Below are positions 1-11,814 of a stretch of 64,000 nucleotides of DNA, piece by piece. The notes beneath the pieces were generated by a model. It was not told where the DNA came from. It worked only from the letters and a program-made list of their open reading frames with translations, and did not search any database. Numbering within the stretch: position 1 is the stretch's first letter; every line of letters begins with the position of its first letter. This DNA comes from Azolla caroliniana. Lineage: Eukaryota > Polypodiophyta. The stretch covers positions 5,146,001 to 5,210,000 of the forward strand of contig JBHGNT010000015.1 in assembly GCA_043228905.1 (NCBI GenBank), in the 5' to 3' direction. The position numbers and the translations under genes are program-made.

Positions 1-1882
1 CTAGGAATGGTAGCTTCAGCTTCAAGTTATCGAGGGAGATAATGGCCGACACGAATGTTATGGGGATCATGTAGAAGAAGATTGTGAGCGAGACCGTGAA
101 ATAGACTCCCGTTTGTCGAAGGAGCCTTTGTTCAAATGGTATCGCCAGGTTTGTCCAAATCACTTCTCTCGGCTCAGGGGCCACAGAGGTAATCCATTGG
201 TTTGCATAAAGGCTATGCCTAACCTGCAACAATAAATAAAGACCAGGTTACACTAGAACATTAAATCAGACTACTGGTTGAATTTTAAAAGACCAGTTGA
301 TGGCAGAACATGCATTAAGATGCACAAAGCATGAGTTAATTCTTGAGTAAGAATATGTTTGTACCTGAGATGCAGTAGTGGCAGCTGCTCTGCTATTAAA
401 AATGACGATCGCAGCGGCTTTCTGAGTCTTGGAGCTTGCATTAGATCTTCGTTCCTCCTCAAGATCTTCTTCATTCTTCTGCTGTTGTGCTCTGTAGTAA
501 TCAATGGAGTCTACTTGAGGTCCAAAAAGACCTAGAAATCCAGTCCTATGTTTAGGTCTGGTCTTCTTGTCCACAAAGGTTGCCTCCAGATGAGCAAGTG
601 TTTTCTTAGCACTCTGTCCCATTTTCCAGAACATAAAAGCCTGAAATGGTACACACAAGACATACTTTTTCATGGAGCATCGCCAAAGATAGTGGCTAAT
701 GGTTTCTTTGTAAAACGCTTACCCACACAACAACCCTAAACCCTAACGGTGTCTTTTGAAAAGCCATGTTTATTACTAGACTCTAATACAGAGAAAAAAC
801 CTAATGGTTTCTTCTCAGAAAGGAAGAACAGGGGGAGATTATGACTTCCTAATAGATAATACATACCTTGGATCCATATGTGACAACGATGGAGGCCTGA
901 TATGTTCCTGGATGCAGATCTCTGAAGTATTTGTCCACCTCTTCAGCTATGGTGCCCTTGGTAGGGGCAGGGATATCCCTCACCAGAACAGCATATTCCT
1001 CTGGTTTTGCTGTCTGAATGTCAGATTTGTCGTTAATTCTTAAGGTCACAACATGCTTGTAGGTTTTCCAGAGTCTATGCAGAGTGGCTATGGTGAGCCA
1101 GTAAGCTCCAATTACGTAGGCCCACAGACGTAAACTCCTATCCTGTATCAGTCAAAAACCAACAGTTTCAATCCAGCGGTCCTTTCATAAAATTATTTCC
1201 ATTCCGTTTCTCTTTCTGTAGAGTCCTTGTTACGTATATATATATATATATATCATTACCTGCACATTCCCCATGGCGACCTTGTCGAAATCAGTGGACC
1301 CAACCGTCGAATTTTTCTGTTTCTGAAGCTCGAAATTCCGATCGGTTATGGAAACAGGAAGCAGCACGGGCACGCAGAAGACTGCCGTGTACAGGCAAAT
1401 GAAGAAGGCTGAAAGCAATCACAATCATAGAAAAAAGAATAAGAAGTTAATGGAATGAATCGAGCCAGAATGCGACTCTAAATCCAGGAATAACATAAGA
1501 ATGCTCGCAGTATATCGAAGGCCATTAGATTGCACGGGTGGAAAACACAGGCTGGCTTAATACGATTGAAACACTCAGGGATTTCAAGAAATTGACATAG
1601 ATTTTTAGATTTAAATTAGGTACCAGATGCAAGGAACTTCATGTAAATGGCAGCATCCAAGCCGGCCTGCTTGATGATGTCTTCCTCAGTAATAGACCAA
1701 GCTTCGTGTAGCCATGAGAAGATGCCAGAATTGTAAGGAGGAGAGATCTTCTTGGCTTTCTTCCGAGGGTAGTAGATGGGACCATTGGCAGGGCTGCGGG
1801 AGAGCAGGGCATGGAGGGCGAGGAGTGCGAGGAAGATGAGAAAAGAAGTGCTGAGAGAAGTGATGAAGCCTGAGTTATCCAT
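1..1882 (-). CDS. CSC1-like (OSCA/DUF221) membrane channel, ERD4 type; first five exons, runs off the window
   Basis: Five coding exons read on the minus strand: 1882-1624, 1408-1260, 1142-867, 640-365 and 223-1 (cut by the window edge). All visible introns have GT donors and AG acceptors and the reading frame is kept across each junction. The start MDNSGFITSLSTSFLIFLAL is a first membrane helix typical of ERD4-type CSC1 proteins. Exon 1 continues with a YYPRK turn and AGLDAAIYMKFL. Exon 2 has a second helix (ICLYTAVFCVPVLLPVS), exon 3 another helix and then the cytosolic domain (VLVRDIPAP), exon 4 the charged loop with VDSIDYY, and exon 5 APEPREVIW followed by a helix with FFYMIPITFVSAI. The family are hyperosmolality- or mechanically gated calcium-permeable cation channels. 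The 3' part of the pore domain lies outside the window. No frame break is seen, so the gene is probably functional. Confidence 0.88.
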
Positions 1883-2140
1883 GGCAGCTGCAGCAACAAA
1901 AGATCAAGCTTCTCTCATTCAAGAAGAAGAAGATGAAGAAGAAGCAGGAGATTGAGGTCCTGAGCTATGGCTATGGCTATGGCTATAGGATATTTAAGTG
2001 GATGTGTGTTGGTCAATTGCCCATCCTGCCAGTGGCCAGCCAAGAAAGAGTTCAGCGCATTAAATGCCCTGCCGTCCATGTCACGTGGTCAGTTGACATT
2101 TGACCAGGACCCACACGGTCTTGACTCTTGACCTTGACCT
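1883..2140 (-). promoter_or_regulatory. Promoter of the CSC1/ERD4-like gene with G-box/ABRE and W-box cluster
   Basis: A TATA-like TATTTAAG (1991-1998) lies about 110 bp upstream of the start codon, next to short CTATGG direct repeats (about 1966-1988). Further up are a CACGTG G-box inside TCACGTGG (2082-2087, an ABRE-like core) and four TTGAC W-box cores (2093, 2100, 2121-2139, two of them abutting). Known plant biology links ABREs to abscisic-acid/drought response and W-boxes to WRKY factors; this fits an early-responsive-to-dehydration gene. Function is inferred from motifs only. Confidence 0.5.
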
Positions 2141-3994
2141 TTCCATTGCCGCAGCCATATGGCACTCAATCAAGCAAAACCTTCAAATGGATGTGGGACG
2201 TCTTGTTCACCAAATTAATGGTTAAACTTAAGTGTGGTGGTGCCAGTAGTGACTTGCTCATCCCCAACCTTGGCTCCACTCTAAACACCTAGTCAATTGC
2301 TTATCAACTTGCACTTTCATCGAGGTGTCAATGACGTTCCGATTTCTATGCGGAGGGTTCTTATCCATTTCATTGCTCGCCCACAACTTTCTCCATCTTT
2401 AATTCTCTTCTCATCACTTTTCGTTGTGGTGGTGGTCGTTATTGAATCTCAATCGATTAGTAAATGAGTGTTTCTCCCCGAGATCACTTTGTCGTGATGT
2501 ATCTTTCGGCCTTTAGCGCTCTTTATGTTCGGCTTTTTAATGCACTCACAAGCTGGGCCTATCTACCTGTAGTCAAATGATGGAAGTCTATGAGAAAAGT
2601 TGCACGAAATAGTTAAAAGGAAGAGAATTTATAAATCAATGAATCAATCATTGGATGATCTAAACATAAGATGGCAAATCATGAGCTCATTAACGCCAAT
2701 TAAACCATGACCTCGAATTAATATCATAAACAAAACTGCTAGAGTGATGGTGCTCGAGCAATGTGGAGATCCAGGAAGCATACCGATGCACACTTATAAG
2801 TGGAGAAGAAAGACAATTTGATATCCTTGAAAAACATGGTGATTGAAAATGCATTTCATTTTTACTGCGAGCCCTTAGAATAATTTTGACTTCTTTCAAC
2901 CCTACCTCAAACCATCATCTCCCACAAGCAAGCAAACAAGCTCTATGTTCATCTCATAGTTTTAGTCTCCTAAGCCACATTAGATCCTTTAGATTCGTGA
3001 ATCTCAACGATGTGGCTAAGTGGATGGATCCTACGATCCTACATAGTTGGACCTTTCAAGCGTTTGCTAATTCTAAAACCATTCATTTTGATGGATCATT
3101 TGTTTAATGCTTTGCAACCCACAAACAAAGATGTCACTGTACACTCTTATAGCTTTTGACATAGATTTGGCTTTGTGATTCACAATGGAGATAGTGGTAC
3201 TGGTTTTGATTAGTTGTCAACCTTTGATGGACCACTTTCCATTTCCTTTTGTTGACCATGGAGTCATCAACGTTGCAATAAGCCAACACTCTTGGTTGTG
3301 TTGGCAAACTTCTCCATAATTGAAATTCATTTTTCTTGTAAAGCGACCTCTTCATGTCATGAGATATATCGTGTCATAGATCCTTATCTTGTGGGTATTA
3401 ATTCTTTCTTTCCCGTTCCTCAATTGAGTTTTCTAAATACAAATATGATTCTCAAATGATAAGAGCTATGTGCAAAGTATCTAGCTCAACTTATAAGGGC
3501 AAACCACTAGGACAACTTTGTTAAGGAATCACAAATCCATGAAGGCGATAATGTCGTGATGAGGCGAGCCAAAAGTGAGAGAACTCTATAATAGGTTGAG
3601 GAAAAGAGTGGCTAAAACAAAGTATTAAAGTTCAATAATAGTATAATAACAAAGTGTATGTCAAATGGTATGGATTACCTATTGGAGCAAAAAAGTTAAA
3701 GTATTAAATATTATTAAGGGCGAACAAGAAAATAAAAAGAAAGACTTTTATCTGGTGGAGAGTATTCATTATTCGCCTATTATGGGATTTAGAGAGCTGA
3801 GTTTTAGGGCTTGCTTTAGGGTTTGTGAAAATTTTAGGGTTTTCATATTTTTAATTCAGGTTTAGGGTTTCATATTGTCTCTCTCTATGTCTTAGCAATG
3901 ACAACTTTACTCAAATGTAGTCTTCTTAGAATCCTACATTAACCCACTCTACGTGTTGAAAAGTCATCCTTACATTTTGAGTAGTTATTCGGAC
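2141..3994. other. No convincing gene; AT-rich intergenic DNA
   Basis: Only short open frames (up to about 75 codons) with no recognisable domain. Around 3790-3875 there are four to five scattered TTTAGGG-like heptamers separated by AT-rich spacers. They resemble the plant telomere motif but are not a continuous array. Confidence 0.5.
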
Positions 3995-5590
3995 AATGGA
4001 TGCTTTGGTCATGGTGTGCTCAGCCCCCTCCCCCTTATGCATCTAATTCTATTAGCCAATCATTGGGAATATGCAAAAAGCTCGTTAGGAAATTGGTATT
4101 GTGTAAAGGAACTTCCACGTATGTACTTAAGGGACAATTATTGCATAGTTGTCCTAAGGTACGTAGTAAGTGATACAAAGTGATCATCACAATGATTAAT
4201 AATTTCCATCATTTAAAAGTAGAAAATAGATTGACAACGAATTGGTTCCTCTCAATATACCATTTTCTTTTAAATTTTCTTTAAATTTCCAACAATAGTG
4301 TACTTACCAATTAAAAAGCATTGGTGACTAGAATAAGAAAAGCACACGAAGTACAACATAGGCTTTGACAAGGTATTATTTGTCCAATGAATATATAAGC
4401 TTTACTTCAAAATTACACTAAAAGGGATGATTTCTAATTACAATGAGAGAGTATATATATCCAACTGATTTGGAGGATGCCTATAAAACTATCCATCGAT
4501 GATGTCTTGGATCATCATGTCTGTTCGATCGTGGCATGCTCGTGTCGAATCCATATGGTCCCATCGCTATCATCCATGGAGATGACAATTGTATCACGCA
4601 CATTCAGACACTTGAAGTCACAAAAAGATCTCCATTTGCCTTTGAGGACATACGATCCATTAGATATCCATAGGCCATGGATGAACGAATACTTGCGACC
4701 GTCACTCTCGTCCCACATTTCAATTTTCACGTCTCGATTCTCCGGGGATGGAGTGTTATGCTTCCCTAGGCACCCTCTCCACTCCTTGGCCATAAGCAGC
4801 CGATCTTGTTGGCACGACACATCGCTGGATGTGAGTTTCTTTCTAAACACTTCGTGCAGCTGCCGCCCGTCGCGAGAGAGCCGCTCGATTGCATTCGCCG
4901 GGTTGGTCACCATGACATTAAGCGTGTTCCGTGAAGGATTAGTGTGTACGCGATTGACGACGAGTGTGCGATCCTGCTTCTTTGCGATGCTCCTCGAAGA
5001 AGATGATAGTCGATGGTTATGCTTCACAGTGGTTTTATGGGGCATATGGGTTTTGATGTTAGAGTGGTTAAGTGCGCTTGGAAGAGTGTGGATGGGACTA
5101 TATATTCTCTGATGATGAATATGATGCAAGCTGGGGAGATTGTAATTAACCATCATATCATTATTTGGGCTCAGATGGAGATTGATCGTCTTGTGATGAT
5201 CATCATCATGACCATCAAGTCTAGCATGATGAGGATGATTATCTGTGGGCTTATTATTATGAGGATGAGGATCATGGTGATTAGCATCATCATGAGGAGG
5301 ATGACCCAAATCAGGGGAAAGAGGGAACAGATGGAGGGCTGCAGGATGACTACTAGTGTCGCTGGCTTCTCTGAGTAATGTTAGTTCTTCATCTATTTTC
5401 ATCATCCTCAGTATTCTCGCCTTCATCATATCTGCGAATCAAAGAAAATCAGAGCCAAGAAACTACTGATTTCAGCTGTAGCTGTTGCTTGATCGGATTT
5501 GTTAATTTTGTTTTGCCTGTGAATCAGAAGAATGAAATGAATGAGGATATGAAGCTTTTCGTCCTGCACCTACGTCGCTGATATACAGTC
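3995..5590. repeat. Segmental duplication, copy 1 (carries B3 gene)
   Basis: From about ATGGATGCTTTGGTCATGG onward this segment is closely similar to 9427-10677 plus 15875-16176, so the two are direct copies about 5.4 kb apart. Copy 1 has no insertion at the place where copy 2 carries a copia element and therefore shows the empty target site (GATCATGGTGATTAGC, about 5271-5286). Similarity ends at GCTGATAT near 5584. Confidence 0.85.
4515..5429 (-). CDS. B3 DNA-binding domain protein with histidine-rich N-terminal region (304 aa)
   Basis: An uninterrupted frame of 304 codons. Residues about 45-130 are unusually rich in His, Asp, Asn and Pro (HPPHDDANHH, DGHDDDHHK). A basic stretch (HRLSSSSRSIAKKQDR) follows. 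The C-terminal third, from about residue 190, reads as a B3 domain: VFRKKLTSSDVSCQQDRLLM, then WDESDGRKYSF, GSYVLKGKWRSFCDF and LNVRDTIVISMDDSDG. This order matches plant B3 transcription factors of the REM/DUF313-like group, which bind DNA in the nucleus. The exact subfamily is uncertain. Its paralogue at 9899-16025 is broken. No transcript evidence can be judged here. The gene could still be a young pseudogene, but the frame is complete. Confidence 0.7.
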   Translation of the reverse strand: MMKARILRMMKIDEELTLLREASDTSSHPAALHLFPLSPDLGHPPHDDANHHDPHPHNNKPTDNHPHHARLDGHDDDHHKTINLHLSPNNDMMVNYNLPSLHHIHHQRIYSPIHTLPSALNHSNIKTHMPHKTTVKHNHRLSSSSRSIAKKQDRTLVVNRVHTNPSRNTLNVMVTNPANAIERLSRDGRQLHEVFRKKLTSSDVSCQQDRLLMAKEWRGCLGKHNTPSPENRDVKIEMWDESDGRKYSFIHGLWISNGSYVLKGKWRSFCDFKCLNVRDTIVISMDDSDGTIWIRHEHATIEQT

Positions 5591-6690
5591 GATGAAAACG
5601 CAAAAACGTGAATGGCAGACAACCAAAGGGCTTCAAAGAAAACGCAATTTCTCAAAAAAAAAAAAACGCAAATCCTCTGCTTTTTCTTTTCTGCTTGCGT
5701 TTTTGCGTTCTTGCTGCCATTTGAGATCAATCGTCAAGACAATGTGAAATGGGAAAGGCCACGTTGGCCTCGTGACCCATTCATTGCTTGACACGTGTGT
5801 CCACACGACACACTCCACGTGTTTTCTTTCTTCCGGCCAAAACACATGGCCACGACACCACCTCAATGCCTAACTCATGAACAAGAATTTGATGCATTCT
5901 AAGGGTTTTACCTTAGGGTTAGTAAGGGTCTAAGGTGTGTCTAGGATTTCTGTCTTATTAGGTTTTTGTATCTTGCATTCTCCACATCCCTCGCAAATTT
6001 TCATACTCATTGATTTGGCATGTTAACCTTTCGACTATACTCGTATGCTTGCGGTGTCGTATTCTATACTTGTAGTGTTGTATTCAACATAGAATGTCCA
6101 AATGAAATAATTAGAAAATGTACAAAGATGTTCAGCAAATATTACATAGATGAATTCGCTTATAATTGAAATTTACTTCTCATTCCCCATACAAGGCTAC
6201 AAAGGTGTTTCATCAGACCTCTCTGTACTCGCATCACAAATAGATGGGGCTTGTTCTTGACTTGAATCATACTTACATACAACATTTCTCGAATTTTATA
6301 TACTTTCGAAATTATGTGATCCATGCTTTACATGAATTCATAGAATATAAGATGCTTTAAAGTAAACCCAATAAAATGATAATGAGTTATAGATATAGAT
6401 AACAAGTGTCTTAATGCCTTAAAAAATAAAAATAAGGGTGAAAGAACCCATATATGACTAATATTCCATAAAAAATATGAAACCTAGATAATTTTGAGCA
6501 TTAACAAGTATGAATGCATCCACTAGGGTATTTCCTTTGAATGATGCAAAGAGTCATTTTTCTATTTTCATTATATTTAGGGTCTTTTTCAATACTTAGT
6601 TCATCTATATTATTAGTCCAAGTGACTCTTTGTTGCAAATTGAACACTGATCATCCTAAGCAGGTTCTCTTAGAGCCCTTACACTGGTTA
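5591..6690. other. No gene recognised; AT-rich spacer
   Basis: Contains an A-rich run near 5656-5667 and low-complexity AT-rich DNA. Open frames are short and without domain signals. Confidence 0.5.
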
Positions 6691-6695
6691 CCAAT

Positions 6696-7016
6696 ATGAG
6701 TAGTAATGCTCGTAGAGCCCTTACCCTACTTCGCACTCGATCTCACAAGTTAGGTATTGAAGTTGCATCATTGTATCAAAATGTAACTAATTTGAAGACA
6801 TGGAAAGTATGCAATGAAGGCATGGTAGAGGATGAATGTCACTTGCTCTTCACATGCTCAACATATAAGGCAATTTGTTCAAGATATCCTGACATACCAA
6901 GAGGGAGTGATAACTTAAGTGCCATACTTAAGACACCACCGAGAAGGTTGAGCTCATATGTGTATGCTTTATTCACGCATAGAGACTTTGGGCTTCAATG
7001 TATGAATACCCCTTCT
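6696..7016 (+). pseudogene. LINE (non-LTR retrotransposon) 3' coding relic
   Basis: The frame reads RALTLLRTRSHKLGIEVASL, then KTWKVCNEGMVEDECHLLF and CSTYKAICSRYPDI. This C-x-x-(N)-EG-x-E-D-E-x-H-x-LF-x-C layout is the zinc-binding C-terminal tail seen after the reverse transcriptase of plant LINEs. Nothing upstream can be read as reverse transcriptase, so this is a short truncated relic. The call rests on the cysteine/histidine pattern only. Confidence 0.5.
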
Positions 7017-7246
7017 TAGGAAGGAGACACATATCAAGAACACATGTATATTCTGGTCCCATAGGTCAAAATTGGCCTCTTTATGGACGATAACAACTCT
7101 AATTCTTTCCATAAAGACTTCCATTAGGGGCAATCCCAAAGATTTAGTTGTTGACAACAATGCATCATTATTATCATCAACATCCCCCTTGGGTGGAAAT
7201 GGAAACTTGGCACAAATGCCTACCCCAAAGTAAGCTTTGTAGAAAA

Positions 7247-7447
7247 TGCAGGGATTTTAGACTACTCTCACACAACAAGATAACATAGAAGAAATAAGGA
7301 AAAATCAGTAGATTAGGAGAAAAGAGCTTATGATTACAAAGAAGTAGAAAGGTTTATATGACCTAATTAAGTATGTTCACATCCAACAATTACTTAATTA
7401 GGCTCATGCTATTCTAACTATTCATACGATACACATTAAGTGTAACA
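7247..7447 (-). repeat. Putative 3' LTR of the decayed copia element
   Basis: On the minus strand it runs from TGTTACAC to CCCTGCA, directly after a GAGAGGGG polypurine tract that follows the RNase H remnant. No second LTR is present in the window, so the right-hand boundary is inferred from the TG...CA ends only. Confidence 0.5.
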
Positions 7448-9425
7448 AACCCCTCTCAAGTGAATGGTGTAAACTTGAATGTCATCACTATCCATGTGTT
7501 AGAAGGGTCCTAATTCCTTGTGAAAATGTTCAAACTTTTCTCTTGATAGAGCCATTGTAAAAATTTCTACAACATTTTCATAAGTTGGAACATAGGCAGA
7601 GTTTATCTCTTTAGCATGGAACTACTCGCTCACACAATGATAGTACACCTCAATGTGTTTTGATCGTGCATGGAAGACCGGATTCTTGCAATAGCTAAGG
7701 CACTTTGACTATTTGTAAATATACAAGTAGGAGATGGTTGCTCAAGGGACAAATGAGACAATAATCTCCTGAGCCAAACATACTCTATTGTTGTGATGAA
7801 TGTTGCTTTATATTAAGCTTCACAATTTGATGTTGCCATTGTTGGCTACTTCTTTTTGAACCAGGTAACACAGGAATTGCCGATAAAGAAAATATTGCAC
7901 TATGTGAGACACGAGTGCCGTAGTAGTCAGCTGAATCACTATCAATTGAGGTTGTTGGAGTAGATGAATTGCCATCCCAATAGAAGAGGCTGAAATTCAT
8001 AGTGCTTTTGAGGTAACTAAAAACTCGCTTGGCTGCTTGCAATGCTTTGTTCTAGGGTTGTCCATAAACCTACTAAATTGCAAAACTATATATTGAATGT
8101 CAGGTCGTGTGTTGCAGAGGAATATCAAACAACCTACAACTTGATGGTATAAGAGTATATCAATTGGTTCTCCTTTGTCTTGTGGCCCCCTCAACAATAA
8201 TGAATTGAATGTTGAGGTAGTAATGGAGATGACTCAGATTTGTAAGATCAAATGTCTTACTAAATTCAGCTTTGAAATCTACGATTTCTTGCTCAGTAGC
8301 AAATCATCAACATAAAGCACAACAATTAGTAATATTTCTCCATCCTTTCAAACATAAAGAGTCCTTTCGGTTGGATTGTTCACAAAACAGTGTGGAAAAA
8401 TATGAGCATGGATCTTTGCATTGCATGCTGGAGGTGCTTGCTTCAACCCATACAAAGCTGTAAGTAACCCACGAACTTTAGTTTCAACACCTTTAATGAC
8501 AACTCAGAGCTTGCATTACATAAGCCTCGTCTTCTAAATCTCCATTTAAGAAGGTGGTTTTAATGCCTAATTGGTGAACCTCCCATCCTTTATTTGAGGT
8601 TGTGGAAACTGTAGTTCTGATTACAATCATCCTTGAAGTGGGGGCAACAGTTTCCTCTTTTTGGGAACAACCTTTCGCTACAAGTCTTACGTTTAAACCA
8701 TCAAGGCTACCATCCACATTACTCATGACTTTATAAATCCACTTTGTAGCAACTGATTTTCAATCTTTAGGTAGATCCCATAACTACCATCTGTTGTTCT
8801 TGTAGATGGACTCAAGTTCTAATTTCATGGCTTCAAAGAAATGGTCATGTGCTAATGCATCCACAACAGAGAGTGACTCCTCATCACAAATTTCAACAAT
8901 AAGAGCATGATGCCGATAATACATTTCAACTCGTTAATTACATTTTCAAGTTTTACCTTGAAGAGGAGATTAACTTGTTAATTACTTTTTTGGGTTTTAC
9001 CTTGAAGAGGAGATGTGAGTTTCTTGTCCATAATGGTGGTAATCAACCATTTAGGGACTATTATTGCTTGCTTAAAAGAGGCTTGTTCTTCCTCCAATTC
9101 CTTGTCAACATCATGTTGATTAATGACTTGTAAATCATCATTATTATCAACAATATTTGCTTGTTCATTTTCAACCACAATGAATTATTGCAAGAGATCA
9201 ATTTGAGCATTGTTTCATTGCTCTTCATCTTTCTTTGGAGCATGCTCTTGCTAATGCAAAACCTAAAAATTACATCCATGAGGTTGGGTTAGTTGATCAC
9301 CTTCAAAAACAACATTTTGGAGCAATAATAACAAAGTATCAAATGCATTTGGTTGATTACGAATTGTTTCAGCAATCCACAAGTGGTTCAGCTGCATTTT
9401 CAGCAAATATCACATCCCAACTGAT
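7247..9425 (-). mobile_element. Decayed Ty1-copia retrotransposon, 3' part with one LTR
   Basis: Read on the minus strand from about 9425, fragments in several frames give the copia order: post-integrase ISWDVIFAENAAEPL, reverse transcriptase pieces (GIKTTFLNGDLEDEAYV), VVGCLIFLCNTRPDIQYIV with SRFMDNP, AAKRVFSYLKSTMNFSLFYW, and RNase H (EAEYVWLRRLL, NSQSALAIA). A purine tract GAGAGGGG ends next to TGTTACACTTAATG, taken as the start of the 3' LTR (7447 down to 7247, about 201 bp, TG...CA). Many stops and frameshifts show it is dead. The 5' half is missing where the B3 duplication begins. Confidence 0.75.
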
Positions 9426-10677
9426 GATGGATGCTTTGGTCATGGTGTGCTTAGCCCCCTCCTCTTATGCATCTAATTCTATTAGCCAATCATTGTGTAT
9501 AGGAATTACCACATACTTAAGGGACAATTACATAGTTGTCCTAAGGTACGCAGTAAGTGATACAAAGTGATCATCACAATGATTAATAATTTCGATCATT
9601 TAAAAGTAGAAAATAGATTGACAACGAATTGGTTCCTCTCAATATCCCATTTTCTTTTAAATTTTCTTTAAATTTCCTAAATAGTGTACTTACCAATTAG
9701 AAAGCATTAGTGACTAGAATAAGAAAAGGACAAGAAGTACAACATGGGCTTTGAGAAGGTGTTGTTTGTCCAATGAGTATATAAGCTTTCCTTCAAAATG
9801 ACATTAAAGGGCCGATTTCTAATTACAGTGAGAGAGTATATAAATCCAACTAATTTGGAGGATGCCTAGATAAAATCATCCATCGATGATGTGTTGGATC
9901 ATCCTGTTGGTTCGATTGTGGCGCGCTCATGTCGGATCCATATGGTCCCATCGCTATCATCCATGGAGATGACGATAGTATCGCCCACATTCAAATGTTT
10001 GAAGTCACGAAAAGATCTTCATTTGCCTTTGAGGACATAAGATCCATTAGATTTCCATATGCCATGGATGAGAGAATACTTGGGACCGTCAGTCTCGTCC
10101 CACATGTCGACTTTCACGTTTCGATTCTCCGGGGATGGAGTGTTATGCTTCCCTAGGCACGCTCTCCACTCCTTGGCCATAAGCAGCTGCTCTTGTTGGC
10201 ACGACACATCGCTGGATGTGAGTTTCTTTTTAAACACTTCGTGCAGCTGCCACCCCTCGCGAGAGAGCCGCTCGATTGCATTCGCCGGGTTGGTCATCAT
10301 GACATTAAGCTTGTTCCGTGAAGGATTAGTGTGTACGCGATTGATGACGAGTGTGCGATCCTGCTTCTTTGTGATGCTCCTCGAAGAAGATGATAGTCGA
10401 TGATTATTCTTCATAGTGGTTTTATGGGGCATATGGCTTTTAATGTTAGAGTGGTTAAGTGTGCTTGGAATAGTGTGGATATGACTATATATTCTCTGAT
10501 GATGATCACATTGGCATGATGATGAATATGATTCAAGTTGGTGAGACTGTAATTGACCATCATATTTATTATTTGGGCTCAGATGGAGATTGATCGTTTT
10601 GTGATGATTATCATAATGACCATCACTAGCATGATGAGGATAATTATATGTGGGGTCATGAGGATGAGGTTCATGGT

Positions 10678-10905
10678 TGTAGAAATTAAGAGATGGAAAG
10701 AGAGGGAGAGAGAGAGGGAGAGAAAGAAACTTTTATTAATGGAGAATTTGTTTCTCTGTCTACAACCAACCGACCACAAAGAGAGAGATTGTGGTGGTTA
10801 TAGGTGCACCCTATTTTTGGGGTGCACCTTTTCATATTTTTTAATATCTTTTCATTGTGTCTATTTTTGTATTTATTTATTGTAACTAATTAGTTTATTA
10901 CAACA
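10678..10905 (-). repeat. 3' LTR of the copia element
   Basis: 228 bp, TGTAGAAATT to TTACAACA on the plus strand. It contains a GAGA-rich run (about 10692-10722). The partner LTR is 15644-15869. Confidence 0.93.
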
Positions 10906-10917
10906 GCCTCCCATAAA

Positions 10918-11790
10918 CTAATTAGTATTGAATCGTTGTAATCCTAAATTTTCACAACAAGCTTCAAATTTGTCCGGAGGTAAAGCCTTTGTTAGAAAAT
11001 CTGCCAACATATGTTTTGTCGGGATAAACTCTAAGGTAAGTTTGTTTTCTTCAGCCAACTCTCGTATAAAGTGGTATTTTAAATCCACATGCTTTGTTTT
11101 CTCTGAGTGCTTTGGATTCTTCGTCAAGTAGATACATGATATATTATCGCAGAAGATTTTTAATTGAAGTGGTTCACATAGTTGGAGTTCCTTTAACACT
11201 GTTTGCAACCATAGTCCTTCTTTAGCGGCCAACGCCAGTGCCATGAATTCAGCTTCAGCAGATGAGTGTCATAGATTCTTGTTTTTTCAATTGCCATGTC
11301 ATTGCTGCTCCTGCCATTATAAAAGAAAAACCATTAGTAGATCTTCGAGAATCAACGTCTCCCCCCAATCCGAATCAGACCAACCAACGAGTGATTTGAT
11401 TGGTCTTTTGAATTGGGATCGTTTATATGTTAACCCATAGTTAGATGTGTGTTTTAGATATCGTATAACATGTTGAAGTGATTTCCAGTGCATAAGGCCA
11501 GGGTTATGCATAAAGCGTGAAAGATAATTAATTGCAAAACAAAGGTCAGGGCGAGTTCCTGTGACTAAATATCGAAGTTTTCCTATTAATTGTTTAAAGG
11601 GAAATTGCTTCATAAAATTAATATCTCTTTTTGTGGTTGGACCATCTGATATACTTAAGTTACATGTTAGTAATAAGGGAGTACTACAAGGTTTAATGTT
11701 TAGCATCCCGAAGGATTTCAAAATTTCATTAATGAATTTATTTTGATGAATGATCAAAGTGCCCATACTACGATTATGTGTAACTTGCAT
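10918..11790 (-). pseudogene. copia reverse transcriptase end and RNase H
   Basis: Two frames: 11790-11317 (INEILKSFGMLNIKPCSTPL, YLVTGTRPDLCFAINYLSRF, SLVGWSDSDWGE) and 11244-10918 (MALALAAKEGLWLQTVL, IFCDNISCIYLTKNPKHSEK, HMLADFLTKALP). Together they give the conserved RNase H order DSDW, E, D. A frame change separates them near 11317-11244. Confidence 0.88.
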
Positions 11791-11814
11791 GCATAGGAAA
11801 TAAGATAGGGGACC

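Noticed and set aside
2690-3355. Three short frames of 69-73 codons
   Set aside because: No domain, no repeat of the frame elsewhere, and AT-rich context; indistinguishable from chance.
3790-3875. Interstitial telomere array
   Set aside because: TTTAGGG-like words are scattered with AT-rich spacers, not tandem.
5013-5378. Met/Ile-rich 121-codon frame on the plus strand
   Set aside because: It is the antisense shadow of the His/Asp-rich region of the B3 gene.
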